Shown in pieces: positions 36,001 through 48,080 of a stretch of 64,000 nucleotides of DNA. The translations under genes and the position numbers were made by a program. This DNA comes from Cavia porcellus (lineage: Eukaryota; Chordata; Mammalia; Rodentia; Caviidae): contig NW_026947507.1 of NCBI RefSeq assembly GCF_034190915.1, positions 17,990,501-18,054,500 of the forward strand, in the 5' to 3' direction. How positions within the stretch are numbered: position 1 is the stretch's first letter; every line of letters starts with the position of its first letter. The notes below the pieces were generated by a model. The model had not been told where the DNA came from, made no database searches, and was given only the letters and a program-made list of their open reading frames with translations.

Positions 36001-38108
36001 GAGGGAAAAGATATAGGCTAGAAAGATGTTCAAGACAAAATTTCACTTAGATGGGAGAAATAAGCTCAAGAGATTTGCCTTACAAAACAAACACTTAATA
36101 ACACGTAGCTGTGAAAATTTTTAAGAGTGAATTTGAAGTGTTCTCACCATACAAAATAGATGAGCTGAAGTTAATTAGTTCAATTTTGCCAATTTATAAG
36201 GTAAGCACTACATTTTTCAAAGTAATTGTACTCTTTTTGTCAATTTTAAAAATAATAGGTTTTAACTTTAAAATAAAGATATGATTTTGAACTTTTTTTA
36301 AAGGTAGAATTCTGGATAAGTAATACAGTATTCAGAAAAGTGATAGATATTATTTTAGTTACTGACACGAAACTACTAGAAATGTGCTTTGGCATACTTA
36401 TTTTTCAACACTGAAAAAATTTTTCAAAAAGAGGACTAAGCAATTTAAATACTGTTTTAATCTCATATTTTAAACCAGGAGGGCGTTTATTTACTGCATT
36501 GGAAGCAGTACACCACAAAACCACTGCAAAAACCTATTCACTGTATGTTCACAGCACAGAATCTTCTATTTAACAAGAAAAAATGTATCTCAATAACAAA
36601 ATGCGGATATTCTATTAATAGTATATAAATCCATTTGAATTTGAAAATAATCATTTAACACTGTGCAATAGTAATGTTTAGATATATTGGGATTAACACA
36701 CTTTTGCCTTCCCAGACATTTTTTAGAATGTGTGTTAGAGGGCGGACTCATGGGCCAAAGAGAAGTCACATAGATCTTAAATCTGGAAGGCCATTTTCAC
36801 TAATTAGTGAAGAAATATGAAAGGATGCCATTTGGGGTTCATAATATCAATTTTATTGCTGAAAAGTTGTATTTGTATTTGAACCTACTTTTAGCTGAGG
36901 TCAGACTTCCTTTTTCTTAACTATATCTCGAGATATGGAACGGGGAGATTTCACTGTGCGAAGCATACACCTGTCTTTGTCTTCTGCAATCAGGGATAAC
37001 ACCCAGGAATGCACCATTCATACAGATATATACAGAAAAACCCTGTGGGTCCAGTAATATACAGCATAAGAACCCAGACCAACAGACAAAGAAGTGTGAG
37101 CCATGTCTTGCCTTAAAATATTGAGACAAGGTGAACATTAATTTTTTTTATTAATTGAAGAAAGGTGTAAGAACAAAAACAGAGAGAGAAGTTATCCTTT
37201 CAATGCTCCTATGGTGAACAGAAAAATATTTTTAAGATAAGCACATTATTGAAATAAGAAACACTAATTATTTTATGGTAACATAATAATAATGTATACT
37301 TTGAATCAAAATCAATAAATGATTCTTGACAAAATTTGGTGAGAATAAAACTATGTGAGAATAAGTAATCATACTAAAAGTATTTTTTCAATGAGTTTTA
37401 ATGGGATAATTGAAATTCAAATTATTTTAAGTCAGAAAATATAATGTTAAATAACTATATATGTTTTGCATCTGGCCAGAATGAATGTATCATGTTACAT
37501 TGTTCTTCTCCTTTATTTTACGAAAAATCAATTTTCAGAAAATAATAAAGAATAATATAAGTTAATATAGTGTGGATTGTTTGAAAGAAAAGAGAAGGAA
37601 CTGGAGATTCTCTACAGTCTTCACTTTTCCTATTTCCCTTAGAAATTAAACAAAATAATAATAAGCAAACACCCAGAGTTCCATGTCTCTGTCATGCTTG
37701 TTAACATCTGTGACACAATCAAAACTGACACCACTGCACGGAAGGCAGTGAAGTTTCATTAGGGCAAGTCTTGCATTTGAGTCAGGAGAGAAAATCTTTT
37801 AGACCTCTCAACAACTTTACAGGTAATGTGTTTTTTTTGTTGTTGTTGTTGTTTGTTTGTTTGTTTGGTTGGTTGGTTGGTTGGCTGGTTCTTCTATGTG
37901 GAAGACAATTTTTCTGAAAGTCAAAGAACCCTTCATAAGCACCTTCTGAATTGTTAAGGTTGTTTAGCTCCCTCATTTAGGCTGACCTCAGGAAGACAGA
38001 ATTTGGGAAAGAGAAAAAAAGACAGGAAAACAAAAGTTTCTATGCCCCTCTAGATTGCAGGGGAACCTGATCCAGAAGCCTATTGATAACCGTGTTATTC
38101 TCTGAACT
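33011..38108. other. long stretch without gene; a few unassigned repeat-like patches
   Basis: Mostly AT-rich. Three patches look repeat-derived but were not identified: 35130-35290 (antisense LTR-like, 'aattggctcctgctaccata'), 36915-37140 (less AT-rich, 73-codon minus frame without domain), and 37690-38080 (possible antisense LTR with a GTT/GTTT/GGTT tract inside). No coding evidence. Confidence 0.45.
37831..37890. repeat. (GTT)n/(GTTT)n/(GGTT)n simple repeat
   Basis: A T run grades into GTT, then GTTT, then GGTT units. The stepwise unit change suggests successive point mutations that spread by slippage. Confidence 0.9.
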
Positions 38109-38113
38109 CCATT

Positions 38114-38469
38114 TGTCTTAGTTACTTTTTACTTGTCGCTGAGACAAACTACCTGACACCCAAAGTTAGAGAAGCAAACTTTTATTTCTCACAGTACTTG
38201 CAGATTTCAGCCCATGCTCAGTTGGCTCCAAGGCAGGGTGGCACGGCGGGGCTGCAGTTCATGGCAGTTGCAAACAGCAAGGCAGAAACTGGCAAGAGAG
38301 AAAAAAGACACAACTTATTCCTTTAGTTAAATTTTACATTGTCTCCACCCCTAGGCTTGTAGCACTCACACCACAAGTCCCAGCACTAGACAGCGAACCA
38401 ATCACCAATGACAGATTTGGTCCAGTTCATAATTCATGCGGCTTAGAGGCCACTGACATAAACCTGACA
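38114..38469 (-). repeat. solo LTR, family 'A', minus strand
   Basis: The plus strand starts TGTCTTAGTTAC and ends CCTGACA; reversed, this gives TG...CA termini as in the copies at 9653 and 43656. Shared text includes 'ctcagttggctccaaggcag' and 'gcaaacagcaaggcagaaac'. Flanks 'ccatt' and 'ctatt' agree at 4 of 5 positions, a plausible target duplication. No viral genes adjoin. Confidence 0.88.
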
Positions 38470-40312
38470 CTATTTTAGTGTTTGCATTTCTAAAATTCAG
38501 GTAGCTCTTTTAGTATTTCATCCACAGATTTTAGTTCTATTCAATGGCAAATTTAGGCTGCAATAAGATTACTGAACTTTGGCCAGCAGATATAACATCC
38601 TGTTATTTGTCTTTGAAACAACTGGCTAGAAGTGATAGGAAGAAACTTCTAAAAATAATTAAAGCATATGCACAAGTATGGGAGGTATGATTCAAAACTT
38701 TTTGTCATTGTGCATGTATGGTGAACATATTTGACATATCTATTTTTCAGCATTTTCCTTCATATTAGAAAATTATGAATGAAACATTGACAGCATATCA
38801 GAATTAATTCATTCAGGAATTATTAAGTTCCCGTGGGAATTCCCTCAATTATGTGTGCATAATGATAGCAATATTTTAAGCTCCAGGAGCAGACACATGA
38901 AATATAAATAGAAGCTTAACATAAAATATCTTAAAACCATAATGGTGGTGATATATGGATTTCAAGATGGATACAGCATTGAACAAGCAAAAACAGAAAT
39001 GCTGAGGTAGGAAAAAATATCTAAATAAATAAATCAGTCTGAATTTTAAAATGTCAGAGTGTTTTGGGACAACAGCCAGTTTCAATACATAAGAGGAAAT
39101 GGTCTATAAATTACTAGAGTTCACGTGTGAAGATTATAGTAAATATACAGGTTAAAAACGAACATCTTTAAAATACAAACAAAACCAGGCTAAATAAGTA
39201 AAATTTGTTGAATAAATATTTAATCTAATTTTTTAAACTGTTAAACTTTCCATTTACTGTATATGTGAAGACAACAGAGGAAAGTGTTATCAATTCAAAG
39301 ACACCTGTATATTTTCTAGCAAAAATTGATTAGAGGTTCCATGGCTGCCAAATTCATGGTTTAAAATGCCTTAAAAGTGAACAATCAAGCCATTAAAAAG
39401 TAACTTGATATAACTATTATAACATTGTGGTGTTTACACCACATGGAGACTATTTTACTAAATCTTTCTGGACTCTCCTTTTCATGGAGTCACTGTAAAA
39501 TTATCTTCTTAAGTGCCTTAAGTTAGGCATGATTATGAACAATTTTTGATCAATGAAGTATAAACAGAATTAAAGACATGGCATGCAGTTTCCCACCCTT
39601 TCTCTACTGTATTAAATTTTGAATATATTTTGAGAGAGTAACATGTTAAGGCAGTTGAGCTTTGGTCAACATAGATCATCTCTGAGTGACAACAATTAAA
39701 CAATCTCTCAGTCATGCAAAATAAGGGAGAAGTACATCTTTTCATTACTAACTAAGATGTACATTAATGCAAAACTTCAGAATGGTCTAATATATACTAA
39801 CTGCTAAACAGAATATAGTGTTCAAATTCTAGAAGTAAAAGCAACATTGTAGATAAAAAGAAAATTAAAATGTCACTATACTGCTCCAGTAAGCAGAAAC
39901 ACCAAAATGACATCCAGGATTTGGAGGCAGATTTATTTTATTTGGAAGAGCACTGATTGGGATCATTCCTAAAATATGAAGCCTCAAAGCCTCAAGGAGG
40001 GAGATTTTTGTGGCATCTGCCAGAGGAAATACAAAGGCAGAGTATTTGACTGTCTTTGATTGCTTCTTACAGCTGTGCATCATAAAGACCAATCATTTCT
40101 AAAAAAACAAAAGTAACAGGAATTGTAACTGCAATTGTTATCTGGGCAATTAACAAACTGACACAGAACCAAACTGGTTGAGAGGCATTTTCTGCCACAA
40201 TATATGTTGCATTCTCCTGATTCAACATGACTCAGTGTATAGAATTTTTTTGTGAAATTAATATATTTAAATTTACATTTTCTAAATAATGGCTGAAATT
40301 CAAAATAAATCT
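38470..40312. other. no gene seen
   Basis: AT-rich. The 39860-40095 patch contains a 75-codon minus frame and is somewhat less AT-rich; no domain or repeat was recognised. Confidence 0.45.
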
Positions 40313-40315
40313 TGA

Positions 40316-40385
40316 GGATAGGGCTGTAAAGTGTTTGTCTAGTATGTCCAAGGCCCTGGATTAAATCTCTTATACCACAAAAACA
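40316..40385 (+). repeat. ID SINE relic
   Basis: 'tagggctgtaaagtgtttgt' to 'caaggccctggattaaatct' and 'cttataccacaaaaac' is a decayed ID body whose 3' half resembles the 'aaggccctgggttc' variant and not the 'gtcgtgagttc' type seen in the younger copies, so it may belong to an older subfamily. Confidence 0.6.
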
Positions 40386-41395
40386 GTCTATAACATTTTT
40401 AACTGTCGTAATTCCAAAAGAAAAACAATGAAATAATGCATGGTTTTATATAACATACATCTGAAAATAAACATACTATCATAGATGCTAGATTAATAGC
40501 AGTGATAATATAATTGTGAATTAGAAAATTTTGTTTATTTAAAGAAATTCTCTTATTCATTCAGTTTCTTCCTCCTTAAAATTATGGTCTCGGTACTTGT
40601 ATTGCAGACTTGGCCTTCCTGTCCTGGACTACTTGTCCTTTTGATATTGGTAACAGCATTGTACAGAGCTTATTGGTTTTGTTAAGTAGACGTTCTTGGA
40701 TATGTGTAGTCTGAGAAACTTCTACGTGTGGTAACTTAATTACCAAGTATAAATGGCTGGACAAAGATTTCCTTACAGATCTGGAGTCATAAAGTCCCTA
40801 GCCTGTCAGGGAGTCTACGCTAAGGAACATTAACTGAAAGCTTCAACAAATTGTCTACAGCTACGCCTTAGACTTAGACTTCACTTCATATTGCACAGAA
40901 CCACAGGAGAAAGCTGAAGCCTGGCGCTACCTGCTTTTTTCCTGCCATGCACACGGCCTTGGAAATGTAAGCAGTTTAACAGATCGTTAACTACAGATTT
41001 TTCACAGTCCCTTACAGGTATTTAATCTCAAGATTTTTGATTACCTAGCTGTTTGTTCCCACTGTTATCATCACCTAGTATCATCTATGGCAGTGGTAAT
41101 CTTAAACAATTCCCACTAAAATGATGAGAGGAATCTGGGGACATGCATTTGAAGGACTCCCAGCTCTCTCTTTCTCCCCATTGCCTGAGGATTTTTAGTT
41201 TTTCAGGGTACTAAAGAGGTGGAGTGACGGGAATTGGAAAGGTCAAAGTGTAAACATTTTCTGATTTTTCTAATCATCCCTCAGTTAGTTTCAATTCTTT
41301 GAATAATTTCCAGAGTGCTGAAAACACGTGTGTGTGTGTGTGGGGAGGGGGTTATTGTTGTTCTTTTATTTCTTTTTTTAGCTTTTTTTTCCCAG
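40386..41395. other. unassigned, less AT-rich patch
   Basis: From about 40575 to 41250 base composition is more balanced than in the flanks, and I recognise no repeat. The longest frame is 60 codons on the minus strand (40582-40764) without features of a known protein. It could be a decayed LTR or a conserved noncoding element. A short (TG)n precedes a G run near 41330-41350. Confidence 0.4.
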
Positions 41396-41420
41396 TGGTT
41401 TTTTTTTTTTTTTTTTTTTT
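41396..41420. repeat. T tract
   Basis: About 22 T in a row, with no recognisable SINE body attached. Confidence 0.85.
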
Positions 41421-43650
41421 GCTTTTTTTAACAGAAAATAAGATTTTCAGTAGTCTTTTTCTACTGACATCATTCTTAAAAAAATGTGTTTCTCATCCAA
41501 ATTTATTGTAACATTTTACTTGCTCCATTTCATTATATTTCTCCTGAAAGCCTCTACTATATAAACACTTAATGTGAACAAATTATATGTCTCAATCTAT
41601 ACAAACAAGGTGAAGAATAAAAATGAATCATCTCTATCTGGTCCTCCTATTAAAATACACAGAATCTTATGACTTAAATTTTTAAAGTTAGCTATCTGTT
41701 ATCTTTATTGGATTTCAGGGTCTGAGAGATCATGAATCAAGATTGTCCTGTTCCACACAGGGATCTGACATCTAATACTTGTGTGGAACCTTGTAAATAT
41801 GAAGACTCTAATGAATGTATGTAGGTGTAATTTGAAAGTATACATTCAATTATTTATTAGTTTCTCAGTTAAAGAAGTAGCACATACTTGTCCCATGATT
41901 GTTTTTCTCATTTTAGTTGACATTTTCTGAATATATATAGGGACTCTTACTCTTCTTATAAAAGTTAATGCAAAAAATCACTACACATTCTACAAGACAC
42001 ACAATCAAAAAGAGACTAAAGTGAAGGTATGTCATATTTATTCTATAAATATATTTTTATAAGACATTTTCTCCTTAAAATTCTGAAATGGAAAATAGTA
42101 ATTATCACTTTTCTCCTTCATGTGTCCCAACACTTATCAGCAGAAATTTAAAGAGAAGATTCTTAATGGATCAATAATATCTGAAATATGCAATTTCTGG
42201 AACATTTTTAAGTAAGCAAAGGGTACACTGTGGAGCAGGAGTACATTCTTTATGAGGGAAAAATAGCTATGAGTGTGTGATGTTTATTTAGGTCATATTA
42301 CTACAGTAAAATAATAGAGGGTAATTACGATCTCTGCTGCTTAGTGTTAAGTGATTTTATTGCCTGGTTGATTTTAGCAAGGCTTTACAGTAGAGTTTTG
42401 CTACTTTATTTCAGGTAGACAGGTTTTGGGCACTCATTCAAGTATTCACAATCAGCTTTTTCTTTAATGTTCCACTATACCTGGGAGTGCTGCAAACAGT
42501 GTAATTCCTAATAAATTGAGAGAACTGTTATGTTTGGGGCTTATAAATGCTATTTATTTGATTTTTGCCCACATTTCCCTAATTGAACATATATTATCAA
42601 TCTGCCTTAAAATCAAACTGTTCTTTCCTTAACATAAATAATTCTATTACTCTTTGGGTGGAAATTTCCCCCTTTTTAATAATACGACATGATTTGGAGT
42701 TGCATTAAAACAAATCATTAACTAGACAATGGAAGCATTTTGCTAGAAATAGTGACGAATACTTTCACCTCCCAGTGGCCGTGAGTGCCCATCAGGAGTG
42801 ACTAATCTGACACATAAAAACAAATAATTTACTAAATCTGAGAGCATGCTAAAGAAATAGTGAAATAATTAGTAGAAAAACATGTGGCTCCAAGACAGTT
42901 TTGGCCAAAAACATCACACACACACACACACACACACACACCACACACTCAAACAAGCAACAGTCAAATCAAAATATTGGAAAAATAAGACCTAGCATAG
43001 AGCATTTTGAAAGGTCAGACCAACTACATAATTACTCAAAATGGATAGAAGAATTTAGACAAATACAATAACTCAAACAAAACAGTTTCACACACATATT
43101 TTGTGAGGATCCACAAAAGAAGAGAGGAATTCAAGGGGGGAAATTCCTCTTCAATCTTTGTAGAGCAGCAAAAAAAAACAGCAAAGCTTTCCTTCTTCTT
43201 TTCTGATATTCTAACCAGGGCTCCAGTCATCTCATTTGTGATTTAGTTAATTCATCCACAGTTTAGGAAATCATACCTCACAGTTCCAGAATTTTAAAAG
43301 TATATAAATGTTAAATATTTGTTCCAAATTATTTTTTCTACTTGAGAACAGGATTTGTGTTTTTTCATGAAATGTAAAAGTTATTATTGGGAAAACTAAG
43401 GTCAGAATTCATTTTTTCTTACTTCAAATGTATTTTTTTACATTGTTCATATTTATTTTGATCTCAATAATCCTTAGTTTGCTGTTTCTAAACTTCATTT
43501 TAGTCTTCTGCAGCGAGTTAGCATAATGATAGATTAATGATAGATTAACTCTCTTGCTTTCTTTTTCTCTTGTATTTATTGATTTCCTAGGCATGACCTT
43601 CAGTTTTGCCTAAAAAATGCTGCATTTGTCAGAAAGGAAGAAACGGTTTT
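41421..43650. other. no gene seen; contains a (CA)n run
   Basis: AT-rich. A CA microsatellite lies at about 42915-42947 with one CC interruption. No recognised repeat otherwise. Confidence 0.5.
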
Positions 43651-43655
43651 ACTTA

Positions 43656-43995
43656 TGTCTTAGTTACTTTTTTTTTTTTTTTTTTTACTCGTCACTGAGA
43701 CAAAAATACCTGAAGCCCAAAGTTGGGAAAGGAAAGGTTTTATTTCTTACAGTTTTTGGAAGTTTCATTCCGTACTCAGTTGGCTCTAAGGCAGGCTGGC
43801 ATGGTGGGGCCAAAGTTCATGGCGGCTGCAAACAGCAAGGCAGAAACCGGCAAAAGAGCAAGACACACCTTCTTGGCTCCACCCCTATGTGAGTGTAGCA
43901 CAGACACTATCAATCCAAGCACTAAACAATGAACCAATCACAAATGCACAATGCAAACACATGAGGCCTGGGGGCCACAGACATAAACCATGACA
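43656..43995 (-). repeat. solo LTR, family 'A', minus strand
   Basis: Third copy of the family at 9653 and 38114. The plus strand starts TGTCTTAGTTAC, then a T tract, and ends CCATGACA. AATAAA reads as TTTATT at 43739-43744. Flanks 'actta' and 'cttta' match only partly, so the target duplication has decayed. Two overlapping 69-91-codon plus-strand frames here are antisense LTR text. Confidence 0.88.
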
Positions 43996-44535
43996 CTTTA
44001 CTTCCTCTGTGATAGAGACTACAATGGAACTGTTTCATTACTAATCTGCTAGAATTCACCTCTGAGGCTTTCTGTTCCTGAGCTTTCTCTACTGGAAAAA
44101 AAAAATTAATTTCTAATTGAATTCAGTTTTCTAGGTCTATACAGATTTGAATCATTTTCAGTAATTGAATCTCTCTGGAAATGTATTTAATTAAAGGTGA
44201 TTAATACACAAACATAAAGTTTTCCATAATTTTTGGTTTCCAAAAATCCATAATAATTCTTCCCTTTTTTCACTTTATGTGTTTTCATTTATTCTCTTTC
44301 TCTTTTACCTATCATGTGTGTATGATATAGTATGTAGATCCTTACTTATACCTGTATGACAGACTATGGCGATTTGACACCATTGTTACTATAGAATTTT
44401 ATTTTATCTAGTTAAGATTTGTACTTTAAAATCAATTTTTGTCTGTTATTAACATAGCCACTCCCTTTCTCTTTAAGCCACTCCTTGCATGGCATACCTT
44501 TTCACACTGTTGTGTTTTGAACCTATAAGAAAACT
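43996..44535. other. no gene seen
   Basis: AT-rich and without a recognised repeat. Confidence 0.5.
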
Positions 44536-44540
44536 GTTAG

Positions 44541-44660
44541 AAGGCTGGGGATATAGCTCAGTGCCATGAGCACCTGCCTGGCAAGCACAAGGTCCTCATA
44601 TCGATTCCCAGTCCAAAAAAAAAAAAAGAAGAAGAAGAAAGAGGGAGAAAATAAAAGAAT
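44541..44660 (+). repeat. ID SINE
   Basis: 'aaggctggggatatagctca' to 'aaggtcctcatatcgattcc', then an A run and a (GAA)n-like tail. No clear target duplication. Its 'gatatagctcag' and 'caaggtcct' differ from the main type in the window. Confidence 0.88.
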
Positions 44661-45360
44661 ACTATAAAGTATACATAAAGTATAAGTATACATAAAGCTT
44701 ATCATGCTAAACCTTAGTCATTTCTAAATTTCTTCATTATGTTTCTCATTCAAGTTGCCATATATTGTCACTTACTGTTTCCAATACAACTTTCTAGCCA
44801 TGCCTTTTAATGAAATAATTGTGTGATATAACCCCACATAAAAAAACCAATTTTGTATGCACTGTTTCATGGAATTAGTTTATAAACTTAAGAAAAGGCA
44901 AATATGAAACTATATTGTCTTTTATATTTATTGAGATAGTTGCATTCACTATTGGTATTTGCTTTTATTTTTCTATTTTCTATATATTATTTTGATATGT
45001 CCTCCTTTCAGTTTGGGGATTTTTTTTTTTTTTTTTTTTTTTTTTGGTATTGTAAGACAGATTTTTTTTCCCCCAAAACATTACCATCTTTTTTTATTTA
45101 TGTCTGAAATATTTTGTTTTTCTTTAACTTTTGGATGATAATTTTGTTGACTATAAGATATCTTGTTAGTTTTATGTGTCTTTTTTTGTTATTTCATTTT
45201 TAATTTGAACAATTACAATATGCTTTTCCATTACATTCTGAGTTCTCATTTTTTCCAAATAAAAATATAATCTACTATTAGGAGGATACTGTGAAATACA
45301 CTGAGGAAGGTTTCTAATTTGCTCAAGAATTTCTTTTTCATTTTATATGCCTTTACTATG
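44661..45360. other. no gene seen; T tract at 45020-45046
   Basis: T-rich DNA with a run of about 27 T followed by 'ggtattgtaagacag', possibly the tail of an antisense SINE whose body has decayed beyond recognition. Confidence 0.4.

Positions 45361-45418
<58 letters not shown>
45361..45418. repeat. (AT)n microsatellite
   Basis: About 28 AT units with one early interruption. Confidence 0.95.
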
Positions 45419-45420
<2 letters not shown>

Positions 45421-45589
45421 GCGATCAAATTGATTTGGTCCTACTCACAGGATTTGCTGTATTCTTATGTAGTTTGATTACTGCTTTTCATTCAATTTGT
45501 GAATAATTCAGAATTATTTTGAAATAGTTTTCTTGCTATTTTTATTTCTCTTCATGCTATATTTCTTTTTTTTTCAGAACAGTTTAAGC

Positions 45590-46300
45590 AACATGTGGTG
45601 TTGTTTCACCACAACAACCCAGCATAACAGTAGCTACCACAGTGTCTCGTTCCTTGAAATAATTGAGTATACCTTCATATACTATCACATCAAACATAAA
45701 AAGATAGTATAAAACCATTCAAGAGATACATTTCAAAGAGAGGCAATACCACCATGTTATTTTGTGATAGTTGTGTCTTATGACCTGCCTGTCTCCTGAT
45801 CAGAACTTCTCTGTAATTGTGGAGCAACTGCTGACAAAGACAAAGGCCCACCTCTCCTGGAATAACGTTTTCTTTTATGAGAAAAAATACACGGTCTCCC
45901 TTCATATAATTGGTTTGTCCTCCTGCTGTAGAACTTTCAGTCCAGGAAGTGCTGAAAGAAGATAAAATATGCTCACCCTGCTCCCTTAGGACAGAGAGAT
46001 CCTGCCCATGGTAGGAACTGGCTGAATAAAAGGGTTGTAGATACTTCTGTTCCTGCATGCCCAGGATAGAGCTCCAGCAGAATTATTGTGGAAGAGATAA
46101 GAAACACTTCTACCCTGCTTCTCGTAGGATGAAACCATAATCCTAGCCCTTAATGCAGGGCTAGGAAGAAGAAAAAGCGCTTCTTGTGTATTCGTCTTCC
46201 TGAGATAGAGTTCCAAAACAGAGTGTTTAAGATGGAACCACATAGAGAAAAGCAAATCGTAGCTAAAATGAATAGATACCATTATTACAAAAATGTGTAT
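45590..46300 (-). repeat. unassigned, possibly LTR-derived segment with two minus-strand frames
   Basis: Less AT-rich than its neighbours and holding the longest frames of the window: 164 codons (45986-46480) and 122 codons (45690-46058), overlapping in different frames on the minus strand. Neither product has a recognised domain or low-complexity origin. Text such as 'ccaggagaggtgggcctttg' (minus strand) suggests an old LTR or MER-type repeat. A 10-bp inverted repeat lies at 46141-46166. I do not call a gene. Confidence 0.35.
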
Positions 46301-46499
46301 ATTTTTCCAGGAAAAAATTGACTCTTTGTTACATGCATTATGGAAAATTCCATTCTTCAATCTGACACTAGATCTAAACTGTCCTATCAAAAACTTGCTT
46401 AATCTTGTACCGGAAGTATTGAAGACAGCACAATGCGGATATATATAAATAAAAATTTTAAAGGCTAAAATCATATACATTCTTAATCATAATATACTA

Positions 46500-47085
46500 A
46501 TGCTACAATTTGGCATTCAGAAATAGTTTTCTCCTTTTCTTATTCATATTTCTGTCTTATTTTCTAATTTTCCCTTTTTATCTCAACATAACAGTCTCTC
46601 CTTCAAACTCATCTGTTTGTCCTATCTTTGAAGGGTTTTTTTTTTTAATGTTTCAGTTCTAAGCTCATTTGAGGACTACATTTATATTGATGTTCTATAA
46701 CTATAACATTCTAAGAAACTTACCTCTTGTTATCAATTATTCCCCCATATACAGTAACTCAATCTAAAATAGAAATATAGTTTGTTTTAATTAATAGATT
46801 ACTTCTTAGACACTAATGCAAATCTTTTATTTCAAGTCAAAATGTTTATTTTCTTCTAATACTTTCTGTATTTGATAATAGTTATTCAGTGTTCAGAAGC
46901 TTAGTTATTTTATGAGTAGCAGAATTTTTTTAGTTAAAAAAAAAGAAAAATAGAAAAAATGGTAGAGATAATACAGAATTTCAAAAAATAGTAAGGAATC
47001 AATAGTTGATAAATTACATGTTAGAAGTAATTGTTCAAATTACAAAATCAAAGCATAAAAAGTGGACAATGACAGTACAAGCCAT
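46500..47085. other. no gene seen
   Basis: AT-rich, no recognised repeat. Confidence 0.5.
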
Positions 47086-47089
47086 TCTG

Positions 47090-48080
47090 CTAGATGAACT
47101 AACAAATCTTAATAATATGGTTATCTATCTTGCACATCAACCACAGAATGGATGAAAAAGATGTACTGATATAGGGGAATGGAACTCCTCACCTACTATG
47201 TCTGCAAGCTCCTGTTCTCTAAAATGGAAGAATGAATTTTACAAACAATGGAGGTTAAGAGTAGAATATACTTATTGAGAGAAAGAAAGTTTCTGTCTGA
47301 AGAGAGACAGAATGGGACCCAAGCAGATTGCCCAGGGCTCTGCTTTTCCATGGATGTTTATAGAGTAAAACCATGGGTTCAAAGTGGGGGAAGACTGGGA
47401 GCTCTCAATGCAGATGGGCATGAGGTGGGCCATAACTAGTTAGCCAATAAGATCAATAGTTCAGATTAAACTGATTACATTAGGGACAAAAGGGGAAGTG
47501 AGTCACTTAGAAAGTGGGCATTCTTATGGAGCAGTGACTCCTCCCTAAGGGGATGGGAATATCAATACTCAGGATATTAATACTCAGGATATGGGTGCAT
47601 TTGTTTGGTCTTTGGTCTTGAGGCCTGGCCCACAGCAGGAGGCATCAGTCTACCTGCAGTTGCCAGCTCTCTGCACTGGCTCCACTGAGGACCTAGCCCT
47701 GTCTCACTGCCCATATTTCTAACTAACTCAGCTGCCTGTAACAGTACTGTTATACAATGGAATATTACTCAGTTATAAAAAGGATGATCTTCAGGCTTTT
47801 ATAGATAAATGGAGGCAATATGAGGCCATACTCATAAGTGAAACAAATCGGACCATGTTTGTAAATATTGTATTGTCTCTCTGGTATAAAAAAATAATTT
47901 AAAAACTGAAAGAGTAGTAAGACCCAAATGTATAATAGATATTACAATAATGAAACGGAAAGAAAGTGCTCTAAAAGCAGAATAATGTTTGTTAGTTTTT
48001 GTTTGATTATAAGATAATAAGATAAAAATATACGAACTGTATATTTCACTTCATGATATTTTACTTTCTGTTTGTTTATA
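47090..48080 (+). mobile_element. 5'-truncated L1 3' end, interrupted by an LTR
   Basis: Plus-strand L1 text before the LTR ('cacatcaaccacagaatgga', about 47134-47153) continues after it with 'tatacaatggaatattactc' (47751-47770) and 'agttataaaaaggatgatct', the typical end of ORF2, followed by a diverged 3' UTR to about 48080. The fragment is short and carries no intact frame. Confidence 0.85.
47167..47743 (-). mobile_element. solo LTR, family 'C', inserted in L1
   Basis: The plus strand starts TGATATAGGGG and ends CCTGTAACA, so the minus-strand element starts TGTTACAGG. A perfect 4-bp target duplication GTAC flanks it (47163-47166, 47744-47747). On the minus strand a TATA-like CTCTATAAAC (plus 47356-47365) precedes an AATAAG poly(A)-like signal (plus 47271-47276). 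The 4-bp duplication and 577-bp length fit an ERV1 (gammaretrovirus-like) LTR. It contains a 15-bp tandem duplication (47561-47590). No viral genes are attached. Confidence 0.88.

Noticed and set aside
38114..43995. A full provirus between the two minus-strand family 'A' LTRs
   Set aside because: They share orientation and lie about 5 kb apart, but their flanking 5-mers differ (ccatt/ctatt versus actta/cttta) and no retroviral coding text was seen between them, so two solo LTRs are more likely.
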